Shown here piece after piece: positions 9,234-18,429 of a stretch of 64,000 bases of DNA. Position 1 is the first letter of the stretch, and each line of letters starts with the position of its first letter. The notes under the pieces are model-generated. The model saw only the letters and a program-made list of their open reading frames with translations, did no database searches and was not told the DNA's origin. A program made the translations under genes and the position numbers. Source of the DNA: Ruegeria sp. HKCCD7303. GTDB taxonomy: Bacteria > Pseudomonadota > Alphaproteobacteria > Rhodobacterales > Rhodobacteraceae. The DNA is taken from NCBI RefSeq assembly GCF_013111185.1, contig NZ_WVRE01000009.1:1-64000 (forward strand), in the 5' to 3' direction.

Positions 9234-9806
9234 TCAAGGGATGTCGAGGCCGTTCTCTCGTCCGAAATCGGTATAGAAGCTGTCACTGCGGCATCGGTTT
9301 AAAGTGGCTTCGTCCGCTTCTCTTGGGTCGGTGCCAGGGCTTTGGACACCTGTTCCTTCTATGAAGCGGTTCACGAGATTAAAGACACCGCAAACTTGGA
9401 TAGCATCGAACAGCGCACTCTCCGACCAGCCTGCCGCGTAGACTGCTCTAGCGTCGGCTTCTGTCATTCGGGATGGTGAGACAGTGAGCTTTTCAATGTA
9501 TGCCAGCAACGGTTTGAGGTGATCCTCGACGGGCGCCGTATCGCGGTCTTCCATCAGTGCCTCGATTGTCTCGACTTCAATACCGTAGGCTTTGGCGAAA
9601 ACGATGTGCGCCCCATGGCAATACGCACAAGCATTCAATCCCGAGACATAGGCCGCAATGAGTTCACGTTCAGCAACCGAGAGGTCGCTCTCGCCCCTCA
9701 TCACAAGGCTTTCGTACGCACAAAGCGGAGAAAGTTTATCTGGAAAGGCTTGATAGACACTTCCAAGTGTCGCGTTCTCCGGCAGAGATGGAAACAGGCG
9801 TTTCAT
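9234..9806 (-). CDS. AhpD/carboxymuconolactone-decarboxylase-like peroxidase-related protein
   Basis: A 190-residue all-helical protein of the AhpD-like superfamily. It contains the redox motif C-A-Y-C-H-G-A-H in 'G-L-N-A-C-A-Y-C-H-G-A-H', the CxxC-x-x-x-H arrangement used by AhpD for peroxide-linked thiol chemistry. A preceding 'E-R-E-L-I-A-A-Y-V-S' helix matches the family. The start at 9806 has an AGAG-type ribosome binding site. It probably shares a transcript with the downstream methyltransferase. The physiological substrate cannot be told. Confidence 0.85.
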   Translation of the reverse strand: MKRLFPSLPENATLGSVYQAFPDKLSPLCAYESLVMRGESDLSVAERELIAAYVSGLNACAYCHGAHIVFAKAYGIEVETIEALMEDRDTAPVEDHLKPLLAYIEKLTVSPSRMTEADARAVYAAGWSESALFDAIQVCGVFNLVNRFIEGTGVQSPGTDPREADEATLNRCRSDSFYTDFGRENGLDIP

Positions 9807-10002
9807 TTAATTCTCTTTCAATCTTGCTATGGATTACGTTTTCTCAAAGTGAGGAACCAACGTTGTTTACGCAACCTTAAAGCAATTTCGGGTTCCGCTC
9901 AGAGATTCTGTTGGGATACTGCGAACGGTAAGTTTGCCAGACGACACCCCCAACTTGTTGCTGCTTGGTTAAAGGCAATTTCATTTGAGCCGTTCTCGTA
10001 AA

Positions 10003-10039
10003 TTTGCAAAGTCAGCATTCTGCGCATCGCTGACCTTTG
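10003..10039 (+). repeat. Short dispersed repeat, copy 1
   Basis: The sequence from TTTGCAAAGTCAGC through TTCTGCGCATCGC to GACCTT matches a segment at about 25606-25642 in the same orientation, with about three differences over 37 bp. It contains an inverted repeat, GTCAGC (10011-10016) with GCTGAC (10029-10034), so it could form a hairpin. Looser similarity seems to continue downstream. It is probably a family of intergenic repeats in this genome. Confidence 0.6.
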
Positions 10040-10218
10040 AGTTCGAGGAAGCTCTTTGAACTTTGTGCTCACGATTACCGCTGAAGGGATGTTCACGAGT
10101 GTCCGAAGTTCGGATTAGCCGGCGGTTGGCTGACAAAGGCGCAAGGGCTGCAACCGCTCCATAATTGCGACTTATGTTAAATCTCGAAATCCTGGCTTTC
10201 TGCCACAAAACCGGTGCG

Positions 10219-10257
10219 CGTTTTCGACAGTTTCAGGAAAACGAATGTTTCTTCCTG
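10219..10257. promoter_or_regulatory. Overlapping inverted repeats upstream of the PLD-helicase gene
   Basis: CGTTTTC (10219-10225) pairs with GAAAACG (10237-10243), and CAGGAA (10234-10239) pairs with TTCCTG (10252-10257). The two hairpins are mutually exclusive because their arms overlap. They lie 70-110 bp upstream of the helicase start, so they may be a regulator site, an attenuator-like structure or transposase-binding sequence at the element's left end. Confidence 0.35.
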
Positions 10258-10326
10258 TGATGTCTTGAAGGACGATGCCCGCAGTATCAATATTAGACTA
10301 AGCGTCCTAAAACCAAGTCTTGTTCA

Positions 10327-13300
10327 TTGTTTTCACTCCCTGATTGGCTGCGTTCCAAACCAAAGCAGCTCACCGAAGCAAATCAAAAGCCCGAAGACAA
10401 GCTTGGTGTCGAACCGGTTGCGAAGGTCGGCACCAATATCGACCGGCCGGTCATCAATCTTTATCGGCCCCATATCACCTCTGGGGATTGTCTGATTGTC
10501 ACCGGGTATCAGGACTTCTTGTCTTCACTGTCGATTTTGATGAAGGAATTGCCAGAGCTGAGGGATCCCGAAAACGACAGCGATATCCGGATCCGGATAT
10601 CGTTCGGGATCGACACGGCTAATACCAAAAGGCTGACCAACCCCAAACCAGTCACCGAAGAAATGAAACTCTACTGGCTGGAGCGCTCCGGGCTTCAAGT
10701 GGAAGAGGATCACGATCTTATCGCGGTGCTGGCAAAACACGCCATCAAAACCGGCAAAATTGACTTGCGTGTCTTCGATCCGGAGCTTGCCAAACGCAAG
10801 TTAGGGATAACCGGGGACCGGCGGCTACACTCAAAAATCGTCAGCTCGCCAAAAGGTGCCGTCGCCGGATCCGCAAACTTTTCCTACTCAGGGCTCTACA
10901 GAAACATCGAGTATGCCGATGACCTGGATGCGGGCACTCATGAACTTCAGGTCGAACGCACAGAAGCCGCTGAGCAGGCTTGGGATGTATCTGTCGATTG
11001 GAATACCGAAGCGCTGGAGATACTCGAAAAGCTCATCAAACCGGTGACCGCTGAAGATGCGATGGCGCGTACGATCTCCGAACAAAAGGGGTTCGAACCT
11101 TGGCTCACCGGAGACCGAAAAGATATCACGAGCCATATGCTGTTTGGGTATCAACAGGAGCTGACCTATGAGGCGTGTTCCATCGTCTATGATCATGGGA
11201 TCGCCTTTGTAGAAGCGCCAACCGGTTCAGGAAAGACAGAGATCGGCTGTCACCTGGCCGAAGCGTTGTCAGAAACGTTCTCAGAAGTCGTGCCTCGCTC
11301 CCCGGTCCATGGCGTTGCGCGAAAAAATGCAGCTGTAATTGCCCCACCCAAAGTCATTCCCAGTTGGCGCAAGTACTCGACAAACTCGCTCCAACCTGTC
11401 GCAAACAGCAAACTTGCCAAACAACACCTCCGCGGCGCTGGCGATGAAGAAAAATCTGGGCTCAGGCTCGATCAGTTTGGCATTCTAATAATCGATGAGA
11501 GCCACACTGTGACACCGGGCTTTGAACAAGCATCTCAAATGGCCTCAGCTATTGAGCTCGCCCCGCCAAGCTGGAACGTCTGCCTGTCGGCGACTCTGCT
11601 CGGGAACCGCGATGTCGACTGGTTGACCCATATGCAGGAAAAGCGAGCGTCCATTTTTATGACTCCGCATTTCATTCAGGCCATGGGTGAATTGTTCGAG
11701 CGCGAAACCCAAGTTCCTAAGGATATCTTCAACCAGGATGCGCAACTGGCCGTCCTGTCAGAACCTGACACGACGCTCACGCGAGAGGCTCGCAACGAAC
11801 TCGCTCAGTTGGTTTCGCCGTTTTTGACACGCAGACAACGGAAATGCATTGGCGAGGACGAAGATCCGACCAAGCACAGTTACCCAAGACTAGAAAACCA
11901 CGGGCGCCCGAAGAAACTTAAGGTGACAAAGCCTCAGCAAACGCGCCTGGATGAGATTGTGGCACTCTGTAAAGAACTTGCGCCTGGCGGTAGGGTGACC
12001 GCTGTCGAGAAAAGCCGGTTCGGGCATGTCAGCACGCAACAAAGCACCCAGGACCAACTCTACATCCGCAACCTTTTGAACATTCTGCGCGTGAGCGCCG
12101 CCCAAGCCCATTGGGAGATGTCTCATGGAGCTATTGGCAAATCGCTTCGCGACTTCGAGCGTGGTGGAAAATCGAAGAAAAAGGTATCCCACCGCGACCA
12201 GTCCGACATGTTCGCAGCACTGGGAATAGAAGCGCCTGAACCCACAAAGAAATGCGACGCTCTAAACCAAAAACTGGGTCTCAGTGTTCTCAAGGAGCTT
12301 GATGAGAAGCGGTATGAGGCGTGCGTGAGAATACAAAATGAAAAAGACAGGGTCGTCTTTCTCGCAGAACGGACGGACACACTGGAGATTTTTGCAGAAG
12401 CGCTGTCGCGCAGAGGCCTCCACACCAACTATGTCGTGGGAAACCAAACCAAGGGTGAAGATCGCGCCGTGAAGGCGATCTTTGGAGATGGCCCCGACAG
12501 TTTCAAGCGTATCAAACAGGGCAAGTCCGTAGAGGCTTACTTCCGACCTGGAGGAAAGAACGAACCAAAAGGATCTGCATCGGTTTTTCTGACTTACAAG
12601 ATGGCTGAAGGTATCAACCTTCAGTCGTCAGACACGTTGGTGCTGCTTGGCCTGACCTCGAACCTGAAAGAGCTCATCCAAGGTCTGGGTAGGATCGACA
12701 GGATCGATAGTGAGTTCGGGGTCGTCAATTACCACCTTATTGATGTGCCAGTAGGTCAGTTTGCATCTGACGAAAAAATCGCCCAGCGCATAGAGAACTA
12801 TAGAACTTTGGCTGGGGAGGCGCCAATCGACGCCGTCTTGGAAGAAAGCACTGAAGACGCAGAACTGATCCTCGAGAGTGTCGTTGAATACCTGCGATCC
12901 CCGCGGCAGCTTCGCGACAATAACTTTCACGACGTGCTGGAACGCACCAAGCAAACAATCCCCGAAGACCGCTACAAACTCATCGACAAAGCCAAAATCC
13001 AGGGAACCTGGGGCGCGGAGTTGGCGCTCTTGTCGGCCCGTGAGAAATTCACGGCGCTACATCTCAAAGGATTTAGCAAGAGCAATAGCTTCTTTCCGCC
13101 TCGCCTGCTGCTTCTTAAGGATACTGCGCCAGGCCTGATATTGGAACGCGACCAGCTGGCCTGTGTCCAAACTCTGGAGACTGCATACGAACGGACCAGA
13201 AGCCTTGGCATGGAACACGCCCACATGTCACTGGAAGATCTCTCTGAAGCGCTAGAGACGATTTCAGAGCAGATTGGCAAGCTGACCGAGTGGGACTTGC

Positions 13301-13695
13301 GCCCGGCGCGCGTTGAGAGCCTCATGAAAGCCTGCGCCGAGTTCATGGGACGCAAGAGTGGTGTCGGATTCAGTGATCAAGAATGGTTTGGCCATCTTTC
13401 ACTGCCGGCCGTGGAAATGGTGTGCGAGGCGTGGAGCCGTGAGCTTGATCCCTTCTGGGAACAAGCAAAACACGAAGTGCGTGATAGCTTCGCCTATGAG
13501 GATCTTCCCAAGGGGTACATCGCGCTTCAGGTTATCCTGGAAAAGCTCGAAAGCGATCATCAGGCGTCCACTGAGATCCATGAAAAGATGGTCCGGGTCA
13601 TCGAGGAAGCTGAGCAGGTTTCACGCGACCACGAACCCGCAATTGGACAACGCATTTCAGTGGTGTTCTTTTCGGATGGCGCAGGCGAGCACTAG
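10327..13695 (+). CDS. Phospholipase-D-like nuclease fused to SF2 helicase
   Basis: A 1122-residue fusion. Residues ~40-200 form a PLD-like domain with H168-S-K170 followed by G-S-A-N-F-S (181-186); the aspartate of the classic HxKx4D is not present, as in many helicase-linked PLD domains. The SF2 helicase has Walker A A-P-T-G-S-G-K-T (297-304), the DEAH-type box D-E-S-H (390-393), motif III L-S-A-T (420-423), motif V A-E-G-I-N-L-Q (760-766) and motif VI Q-G-L-G-R-I-D-R (785-792). A long insert (~500-650) separates the two helicase lobes, and a ~300-residue C-terminal part is unrecognised. The start appears to be TTG 10327; the next ATG, at 10540, would cut into the PLD domain. It converges on tniQ with stop codons sharing CTAG. 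Nuclease-helicase fusions of this kind are common in anti-phage and anti-plasmid systems. A role here in defence or in transposition is inference. Confidence 0.85.
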   Translation: MFSLPDWLRSKPKQLTEANQKPEDKLGVEPVAKVGTNIDRPVINLYRPHITSGDCLIVTGYQDFLSSLSILMKELPELRDPENDSDIRIRISFGIDTANTKRLTNPKPVTEEMKLYWLERSGLQVEEDHDLIAVLAKHAIKTGKIDLRVFDPELAKRKLGITGDRRLHSKIVSSPKGAVAGSANFSYSGLYRNIEYADDLDAGTHELQVERTEAAEQAWDVSVDWNTEALEILEKLIKPVTAEDAMARTISEQKGFEPWLTGDRKDITSHMLFGYQQELTYEACSIVYDHGIAFVEAPTGSGKTEIGCHLAEALSETFSEVVPRSPVHGVARKNAAVIAPPKVIPSWRKYSTNSLQPVANSKLAKQHLRGAGDEEKSGLRLDQFGILIIDESHTVTPGFEQASQMASAIELAPPSWNVCLSATLLGNRDVDWLTHMQEKRASIFMTPHFIQAMGELFERETQVPKDIFNQDAQLAVLSEPDTTLTREARNELAQLVSPFLTRRQRKCIGEDEDPTKHSYPRLENHGRPKKLKVTKPQQTRLDEIVALCKELAPGGRVTAVEKSRFGHVSTQQSTQDQLYIRNLLNILRVSAAQAHWEMSHGAIGKSLRDFERGGKSKKKVSHRDQSDMFAALGIEAPEPTKKCDALNQKLGLSVLKELDEKRYEACVRIQNEKDRVVFLAERTDTLEIFAEALSRRGLHTNYVVGNQTKGEDRAVKAIFGDGPDSFKRIKQGKSVEAYFRPGGKNEPKGSASVFLTYKMAEGINLQSSDTLVLLGLTSNLKELIQGLGRIDRIDSEFGVVNYHLIDVPVGQFASDEKIAQRIENYRTLAGEAPIDAVLEESTEDAELILESVVEYLRSPRQLRDNNFHDVLERTKQTIPEDRYKLIDKAKIQGTWGAELALLSAREKFTALHLKGFSKSNSFFPPRLLLLKDTAPGLILERDQLACVQTLETAYERTRSLGMEHAHMSLEDLSEALETISEQIGKLTEWDLRPARVESLMKACAEFMGRKSGVGFSDQEWFGHLSLPAVEMVCEAWSRELDPFWEQAKHEVRDSFAYEDLPKGYIALQVILEKLESDHQASTEIHEKMVRVIEEAEQVSRDHEPAIGQRISVVFFSDGAGEH

Positions 13696-15488
13696 GCAGC
13701 CTCAGACAGCAGCGAAGCCAGATCACTCAGTTTGACCAAGTGTCCTCGCGTCGTCTTACCTTCCATTTGCGCACCATGGGTCTCAATCCCTTTGCTCTCA
13801 AAATCAGACAGGAGCTTTCGGGACGTAGTTCCTCTTGACCTCGCCAGTGTCGCAACGGGCATGTACTCGCTTTGAAAGATCACAAGCTGCTGCGGTTTGA
13901 CCAAGAAAGACTCGCTTGGGCCATGCGGAACGGTGCGAGATCCGAGCAGGCCCAGCTTGCACCAGTGAGTTACAGCCTGGGCCTTCCAGCCCGTTAACTT
14001 CGCGACATCATTTGCAGTCCAGTCCAACGAGTGCCTTTCTGATCTGAGAAGTTCTTCAACAGCCGATTTCTGGAACCTGAAATCACCGAGTTGGACATCC
14101 TGATCTTCCAATGCAGCAGCGACAGAACCTTCACAAATTAGACGAATGAGTTTCTTCAGCGCCGTCTTGTCGGTTGTTCGATTAAGCGTAAGCTCTTTGA
14201 ACAAAACTGCCTCTCCCGTCAATTCAGTGGCCGATGCTCTAATCTTGAGGACAAGTTCCTCTACAGAATTCGAGTGGAACCGGCCATCCACGAGTGGTGG
14301 CCGATCTGAAACTGGGACTTCGCCGACCACACCAAGTTCTTTGAGAAATTGGAATTGTGTACGTCCAACTCCCAGATAGTCACATGTTTCTGCCGCGCTC
14401 CAGAAGCGCCGACGATCTGCTGCAATGTTGAGAACTTCGAATTTGGGAACGACTGTTTGATTATGTCCAAATCCGCGTTGACTGATCTTACCAGCGATCT
14501 CTTTTTTCTGGACTGCCGCAACGAGACGCTGTGCAGAAATTCCGAGTTGTCGCGCCGCTTCCGTTGCGGGCAACCACTCTCTCGATGAAGTAGACGCCAA
14601 ATGACCCGGATGGAAGCCACTGAATTCTTTCTCGATCACACGAGCCACTGCGTCCTTAAACACATCGTATTCAGGTTCTCGAAACCGCATTAGGCGCTGA
14701 TACCAGTTGCCAAGCCGCTCAGGAGCAGAAGTGGCAACGGGATCACCTTCATGGAGCAGCTTTTTCACGTAGTCTTCGAAACCATGTGGCCAATTTGCCA
14801 AAAGGTGCTCGACCGGTGCCATTAATCGAACGGCGTCTTCAACGGTCTTCGGAATTTTCGTTTTTCCGGACTTTCCTGTACGGCTAACCTGAAACCCAGA
14901 GGCTAGAAAATGAATGAACTTACCAATGTTGCTCGGGGGCGTTGTTCCTGTTTTTGCATGGGGGACCAATGACCCGGTGCCTGAGATTGCGGATGCAATA
15001 TCGCATTCGTGTTCTGAAGCTTGGTATTGCGGCAGTTTATCAAGGGCAAACCCACAACTGCACAAACGATAGCCACCTACCTTTGGTGTCAATCTCTCCG
15101 AACAGTTTGGACAAACATCAACCAGCCTCAATCGATGTTCATGACACGCAGTTACCAGGGAGTGCCGCCAATGCGCTTGATATGGTTTCTTTTCCGCCAG
15201 GCATTGGGGGCAAACTGGGTCAGAGTAAAGACGTTCGTATTGCCAGTCTCGACTAGAATCTTTCGGTGGCGAGCTAGGTGCGAGACGTTCAAGTGTCCCG
15301 GGTGGAACTCCCAACTCCTCTTCAATGGCTGCGATATCATCAACCAATCGACGCCCGTATCGATTGCCAAGTTCCGTCAAGAAGTCCGACGTAAAGTAAT
15401 GTGCTTTTGCCCGCCCTAATCGCCTAAAATAGCCCAACAAGCTTTCCGAATTTTCTGGTCGCAGGAAGTCGGAGCGTTTCGATGTCAT
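13692..15488 (-). CDS. tniQ: TniQ/TnsD-family target-selection protein
   Basis: A 598-residue TniQ protein. The N-terminal region opens with the family 'E-S-L-L-G-Y-F-R-R-L' and has zinc-ribbon ligands C93-x2-C96, C115 with H118, C126-x2-C129 and C143-x-C145. Beyond residue 300 it carries several helix-turn-helix-like modules in series: about 305-335 (P-A-T-E-A-A-R-Q-L-G-I-S), 362-390 (S-A-A-E-T-C-D-Y-L-G-V), 488-520 (T-A-N-D-V-A-K-L-T-G-W) and 541-575 (V-A-T-L-A-R-S-R-G-T-T). In Tn7 the homologue TnsD reads a chromosomal attachment site and recruits TnsC. The long C-terminal half suggests a protein-read DNA target rather than a guide RNA. Its start overlaps the tnsC stop by 4 bp; its stop overlaps that of the helicase gene. 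Confidence 0.9.
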   Translation of the reverse strand: MTSKRSDFLRPENSESLLGYFRRLGRAKAHYFTSDFLTELGNRYGRRLVDDIAAIEEELGVPPGTLERLAPSSPPKDSSRDWQYERLYSDPVCPQCLAEKKPYQAHWRHSLVTACHEHRLRLVDVCPNCSERLTPKVGGYRLCSCGFALDKLPQYQASEHECDIASAISGTGSLVPHAKTGTTPPSNIGKFIHFLASGFQVSRTGKSGKTKIPKTVEDAVRLMAPVEHLLANWPHGFEDYVKKLLHEGDPVATSAPERLGNWYQRLMRFREPEYDVFKDAVARVIEKEFSGFHPGHLASTSSREWLPATEAARQLGISAQRLVAAVQKKEIAGKISQRGFGHNQTVVPKFEVLNIAADRRRFWSAAETCDYLGVGRTQFQFLKELGVVGEVPVSDRPPLVDGRFHSNSVEELVLKIRASATELTGEAVLFKELTLNRTTDKTALKKLIRLICEGSVAAALEDQDVQLGDFRFQKSAVEELLRSERHSLDWTANDVAKLTGWKAQAVTHWCKLGLLGSRTVPHGPSESFLVKPQQLVIFQSEYMPVATLARSRGTTSRKLLSDFESKGIETHGAQMEGKTTRGHLVKLSDLASLLSEAA

Positions 15489-16483
15489 GCGGCCTCTAAC
15501 GCCTCCAGGTCAATGAGTGACTCTGGGGTCACATCCAAGCCAGCGTCCTGCATGACTTGAATGTAGGATCGAACAAGGTCGATTTTCTGAGGTGCTTCCT
15601 CCCCAAAAAAGTAATCAGCGTTTAGGCTCTGTTGCGTTAACTGAATTGCGCTGTCCGAGATAATCTTGGATGTCAGCGTCTTCGACTTCATCTTGAGAGC
15701 AGCCACTTGGAGGATGCGCACGAGCATTCCAACGCGACCTCCCGTTACGCCGTATAATCTGACCACCAGTTCCTCAAAATCAAAGTCAAACTGGCCACCG
15801 GCGGCTTGCATGTTGCATAGAGCTTCAGAGAACGCTGCGGCAAAGCTTGTAGCATCGGCGCCATTCGACCAAGCATACGGAAACAGCTCGATGGTCGACA
15901 GCGTTCTGTCCCTCAATTGCTCGTTTTCATCAATGAGCCCCTGAAACTTAGGCAAACCGGCGAGGATCAACGTGACCCCTGTTTGATCGATTAGCCATTT
16001 GAAATGGTCGGTTGCGCCACGTTTTGACAGATGAGCACCTCGTTCGGCGCAATGGCTACATTCATCCAACGCGATTGTGCGAATACCTTTTTCACGCACA
16101 GCGAAGCACAGACGGGCCTGTAAATCGTGCGCGCTTTGGGTTGGTCCGGCTTTGACCCCAACGGCTTCCAGCATCGCTGTAAGCAGTGTCTTGCTGTTTG
16201 GTTTGGTCGGAATACTTCCGATGACAAAATCACTTGCTCCGCTCAAACCAGAATATTCAAGCAGGTCGCTACTGAGATCTGGTCGCTTGCCGAGTTCAAC
16301 TTGAACGTCATTCAAGAGTTGCGTCTTTCCGCAGCGTGTAGGTCCGGACAAGAAAACTGCGGCGCCGTTTAACTTGCGAGAGATGGAGACGGCTTCAACC
16401 AATTTGTCTTTGGCAACCAAATAGCTCGGATGTTCAATTGTCTGGTTCAGAACTTCAAACACTCGCTCTGTCATTGCGGGCAC
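15485..16483 (-). CDS. tnsC: TnsC/TniB-like AAA+ transposition regulator
   Basis: A 332-residue AAA+ ATPase. Walker A is G-P-T-R-C-G-K-T (47-54) and Walker B is I-A-L-D-E (137-141), followed by a cysteine/histidine-containing turn. Sensor-like 'L-I-L-A-G-L-P' and a C-terminal helical part are present. TnsC connects the target selector to the TnsA-TnsB transposase and licenses insertion. At 332 residues it is nearer the compact TniB-type than the much longer Tn7 TnsC. The gene overlaps tnsB by 13 bp and tniQ by 4 bp, so translation is probably coupled. Confidence 0.92.
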   Translation of the reverse strand: MPAMTERVFEVLNQTIEHPSYLVAKDKLVEAVSISRKLNGAAVFLSGPTRCGKTQLLNDVQVELGKRPDLSSDLLEYSGLSGASDFVIGSIPTKPNSKTLLTAMLEAVGVKAGPTQSAHDLQARLCFAVREKGIRTIALDECSHCAERGAHLSKRGATDHFKWLIDQTGVTLILAGLPKFQGLIDENEQLRDRTLSTIELFPYAWSNGADATSFAAAFSEALCNMQAAGGQFDFDFEELVVRLYGVTGGRVGMLVRILQVAALKMKSKTLTSKIISDSAIQLTQQSLNADYFFGEEAPQKIDLVRSYIQVMQDAGLDVTPESLIDLEALEAA

Positions 16484-18429
16484 CCTCCTTTAGAGACAAA
16501 ACTTGGCAGTTTGTTGGGCAGATCAAACTCAGGTTTTTCCACCCTGTACGCGGGCTCTGAATGCCCGTGCTTATCCATGACTTTCTTGGATTGGGCGAAG
16601 ATTTCCTGTCTTCGCTCCTCTTTGGCGGCCTTCTCCCGAGACTTTGCGGTCTTTGTCCTTGCCTTTGGTTCTTCTTCGTAAAGGTGCAGAGCCATCGCAG
16701 CGATCAGCGCCTTTTCTTGAAGCTCTTCGTCTTCCGGGGTGAAGGTTTGCTTTCGCAGCCTCGCCAACTCATCGAAGGATAGAGCCGGGCACTCTTCATA
16801 CTTTGCGGGTACGAAGAAATGCTCATTATTCAGGCGATCCAAAACCGCAATTTCTCGAATGTCATTCGGGTCAACGCGGATATCGACTGTCGTGGGTACA
16901 CCGACCATTTTCAAGTAGTTGGCGAGTTCAGCGCTATGGTATGTCACTCCTCCGTAGGAGATACCGTACCGTTGCACAGTTCTCGTCGCAGCCTGAACCA
17001 TAAACATCTCTCTGAGTTCGTGGGGATCTGGGGGCATTGGTACAAAACAGTCTTTGGAAGTCCTACGCCAAGATTGCATCGGAGATTCCAGTCTTCGGAG
17101 CACGTGTTGTACGCGTCGCCTGGGCATGCGTAAGTACACATCGTAGCGCCATTTTTGCAGTCGCGTTTCAATCTCTTGCAAAGTTAGGCGGGCCTCTTTT
17201 TGTGCCTTGTCCGTCCGATCTCTCGGGCCGATGAGGGACGTTTGCGAAGCACCAGGGAATTGAGTGACAAACCGGCTCAGCTCCAAGAAGAAACGTTCGA
17301 TGAACGGTTTTTTATCCGGTCGACCTGGGATCATCTTGCGCCATTCCAGGCTCGAACAATCGATGATCGTATGGAAGACGTCACCGCTGTTTTCGGTGCC
17401 CTGGTCTGTAATCAACAGCTGAGGCGTCCCGAATGTCTGAAAATCGTTCTCGACACCGTGCATCATGAAAAATGCTGGTGTTTTGGGCTCCAAGATTTCC
17501 TTTACAGTTCGAGAAACCAATGCAGTGTCGGGACGGCTCCAACTGAGTTGCATCCCAAGAATAACACCGGTTGCGCAGTCGATTGCTACGCAAATGTGGG
17601 GGCGGCCAATTGGGGTTCCGTCATCATCGACGCACCAAACATCGAGCGTGGTGCAATCCAATTCTACCCTTTCGAGCGGGGTGGATACTCTTTGGTACTC
17701 CAGCGCCATTAGATAGCGCCTGTTTGCCTCTTCGTCCCCCAGTCGCCGTTTTAAAAGTCCGGCATGTGGCAGGCTGTAAACAATTGCTTCAACACACTTT
17801 CTTCCGCAGGGACCGGGCACCTTGCCTTCGGATTCGCATTGCCTTCGGTACAGCCGCTTGGCTTGCCGGGCAATCCAAGTGATAGTTTTTAGGTCGTTGT
17901 TAAGAAAATGTTCTTCCAAAAGATCCAAAACGACCTCCCGGAACTCCGCGTTATTCCTCGGAGTACGATTGCCGGAATTACTTGTCTTGGATCGTAGACC
18001 TGCTTTTCCTGAAAGTAGGTACTGCGTGCGCCAATTCTGAATGGTCCTTACAGTCGGAAAAGGTTTCTTCCGATGTACATGAAGCGGATGCGCAGCGAAC
18101 TCACCAGCCAATTTGTCTCTAATCTTAGCCCACGAGTATCCTTGTCTTTGTAGTTCAGTTGCTCTGACAAGGATCAGTTCTCGAAAGCACGTTTCGTTGT
18201 TTTCCTCTGGTGTACCCAGTCTTTTGGAAGTCGTACCATGAAGATGCGGGCTGCTTACCACACCGAGAGAATAAAGCGTCCTGAATTCTTCATTGGTAAT
18301 TTCTTTGTATGTCCCTTGTTCATCCTGAAGCAAAACGTGGTCTCGTTGATGACCAAACTCCTTGACCACGAAAGCTTCCGTTCCGATGAGAACATTCCAT
18401 CCGACATAGTTGGGGCCTTGCTGCGTCAC
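16471..18429 (-). CDS. tnsB: TnsB-like DDE transposase
   Basis: A 652-residue integrase-fold transposase. HTH segments lie in the first 250 residues, including 'R-T-I-Q-N-W-R-T-Q-Y-L' near 128. The DDE triad appears intact: D258 in V-E-L-D-C-T, D342 in L-I-T-D-Q-G-T-E-N and E378 in K-K-P-F-I-E-R-F-F. A beta-barrel region follows and the C-terminus is charged (E-E-E-P-K-A-R-T-K). It binds the element's ends and performs 3'-strand cleavage and joining. Its start overlaps the tnsA stop by 4 bp (ATGA). Confidence 0.95.
   Translation of the reverse strand: MTQQGPNYVGWNVLIGTEAFVVKEFGHQRDHVLLQDEQGTYKEITNEEFRTLYSLGVVSSPHLHGTTSKRLGTPEENNETCFRELILVRATELQRQGYSWAKIRDKLAGEFAAHPLHVHRKKPFPTVRTIQNWRTQYLLSGKAGLRSKTSNSGNRTPRNNAEFREVVLDLLEEHFLNNDLKTITWIARQAKRLYRRQCESEGKVPGPCGRKCVEAIVYSLPHAGLLKRRLGDEEANRRYLMALEYQRVSTPLERVELDCTTLDVWCVDDDGTPIGRPHICVAIDCATGVILGMQLSWSRPDTALVSRTVKEILEPKTPAFFMMHGVENDFQTFGTPQLLITDQGTENSGDVFHTIIDCSSLEWRKMIPGRPDKKPFIERFFLELSRFVTQFPGASQTSLIGPRDRTDKAQKEARLTLQEIETRLQKWRYDVYLRMPRRRVQHVLRRLESPMQSWRRTSKDCFVPMPPDPHELREMFMVQAATRTVQRYGISYGGVTYHSAELANYLKMVGVPTTVDIRVDPNDIREIAVLDRLNNEHFFVPAKYEECPALSFDELARLRKQTFTPEDEELQEKALIAAMALHLYEEEPKARTKTAKSREKAAKEERRQEIFAQSKKVMDKHGHSEPAYRVEKPEFDLPNKLPSFVSKGGCPQ

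Larger units (their letters stand above)
9807..10326. other. Intergenic region left of the Tn7-like module
   Basis: About 520 bp with no supported gene. It holds one copy of a short repeat (10003-10039), a candidate terminal sequence TGTTAAAT (10175-10182) and overlapping inverted repeats upstream of the helicase gene (10219-10257). The left boundary of the element most likely falls here, but no convincing 5-bp target duplication was found. Confidence 0.5.

Noticed and set aside
9981..10208. 75-codon minus-strand frame over repeat copy 1, and a 66-codon one over copy 2 (25552-25752)
   Set aside because: Both are frames through a shared intergenic repeat; their translations do not align as one protein and they lack ribosome binding sites.
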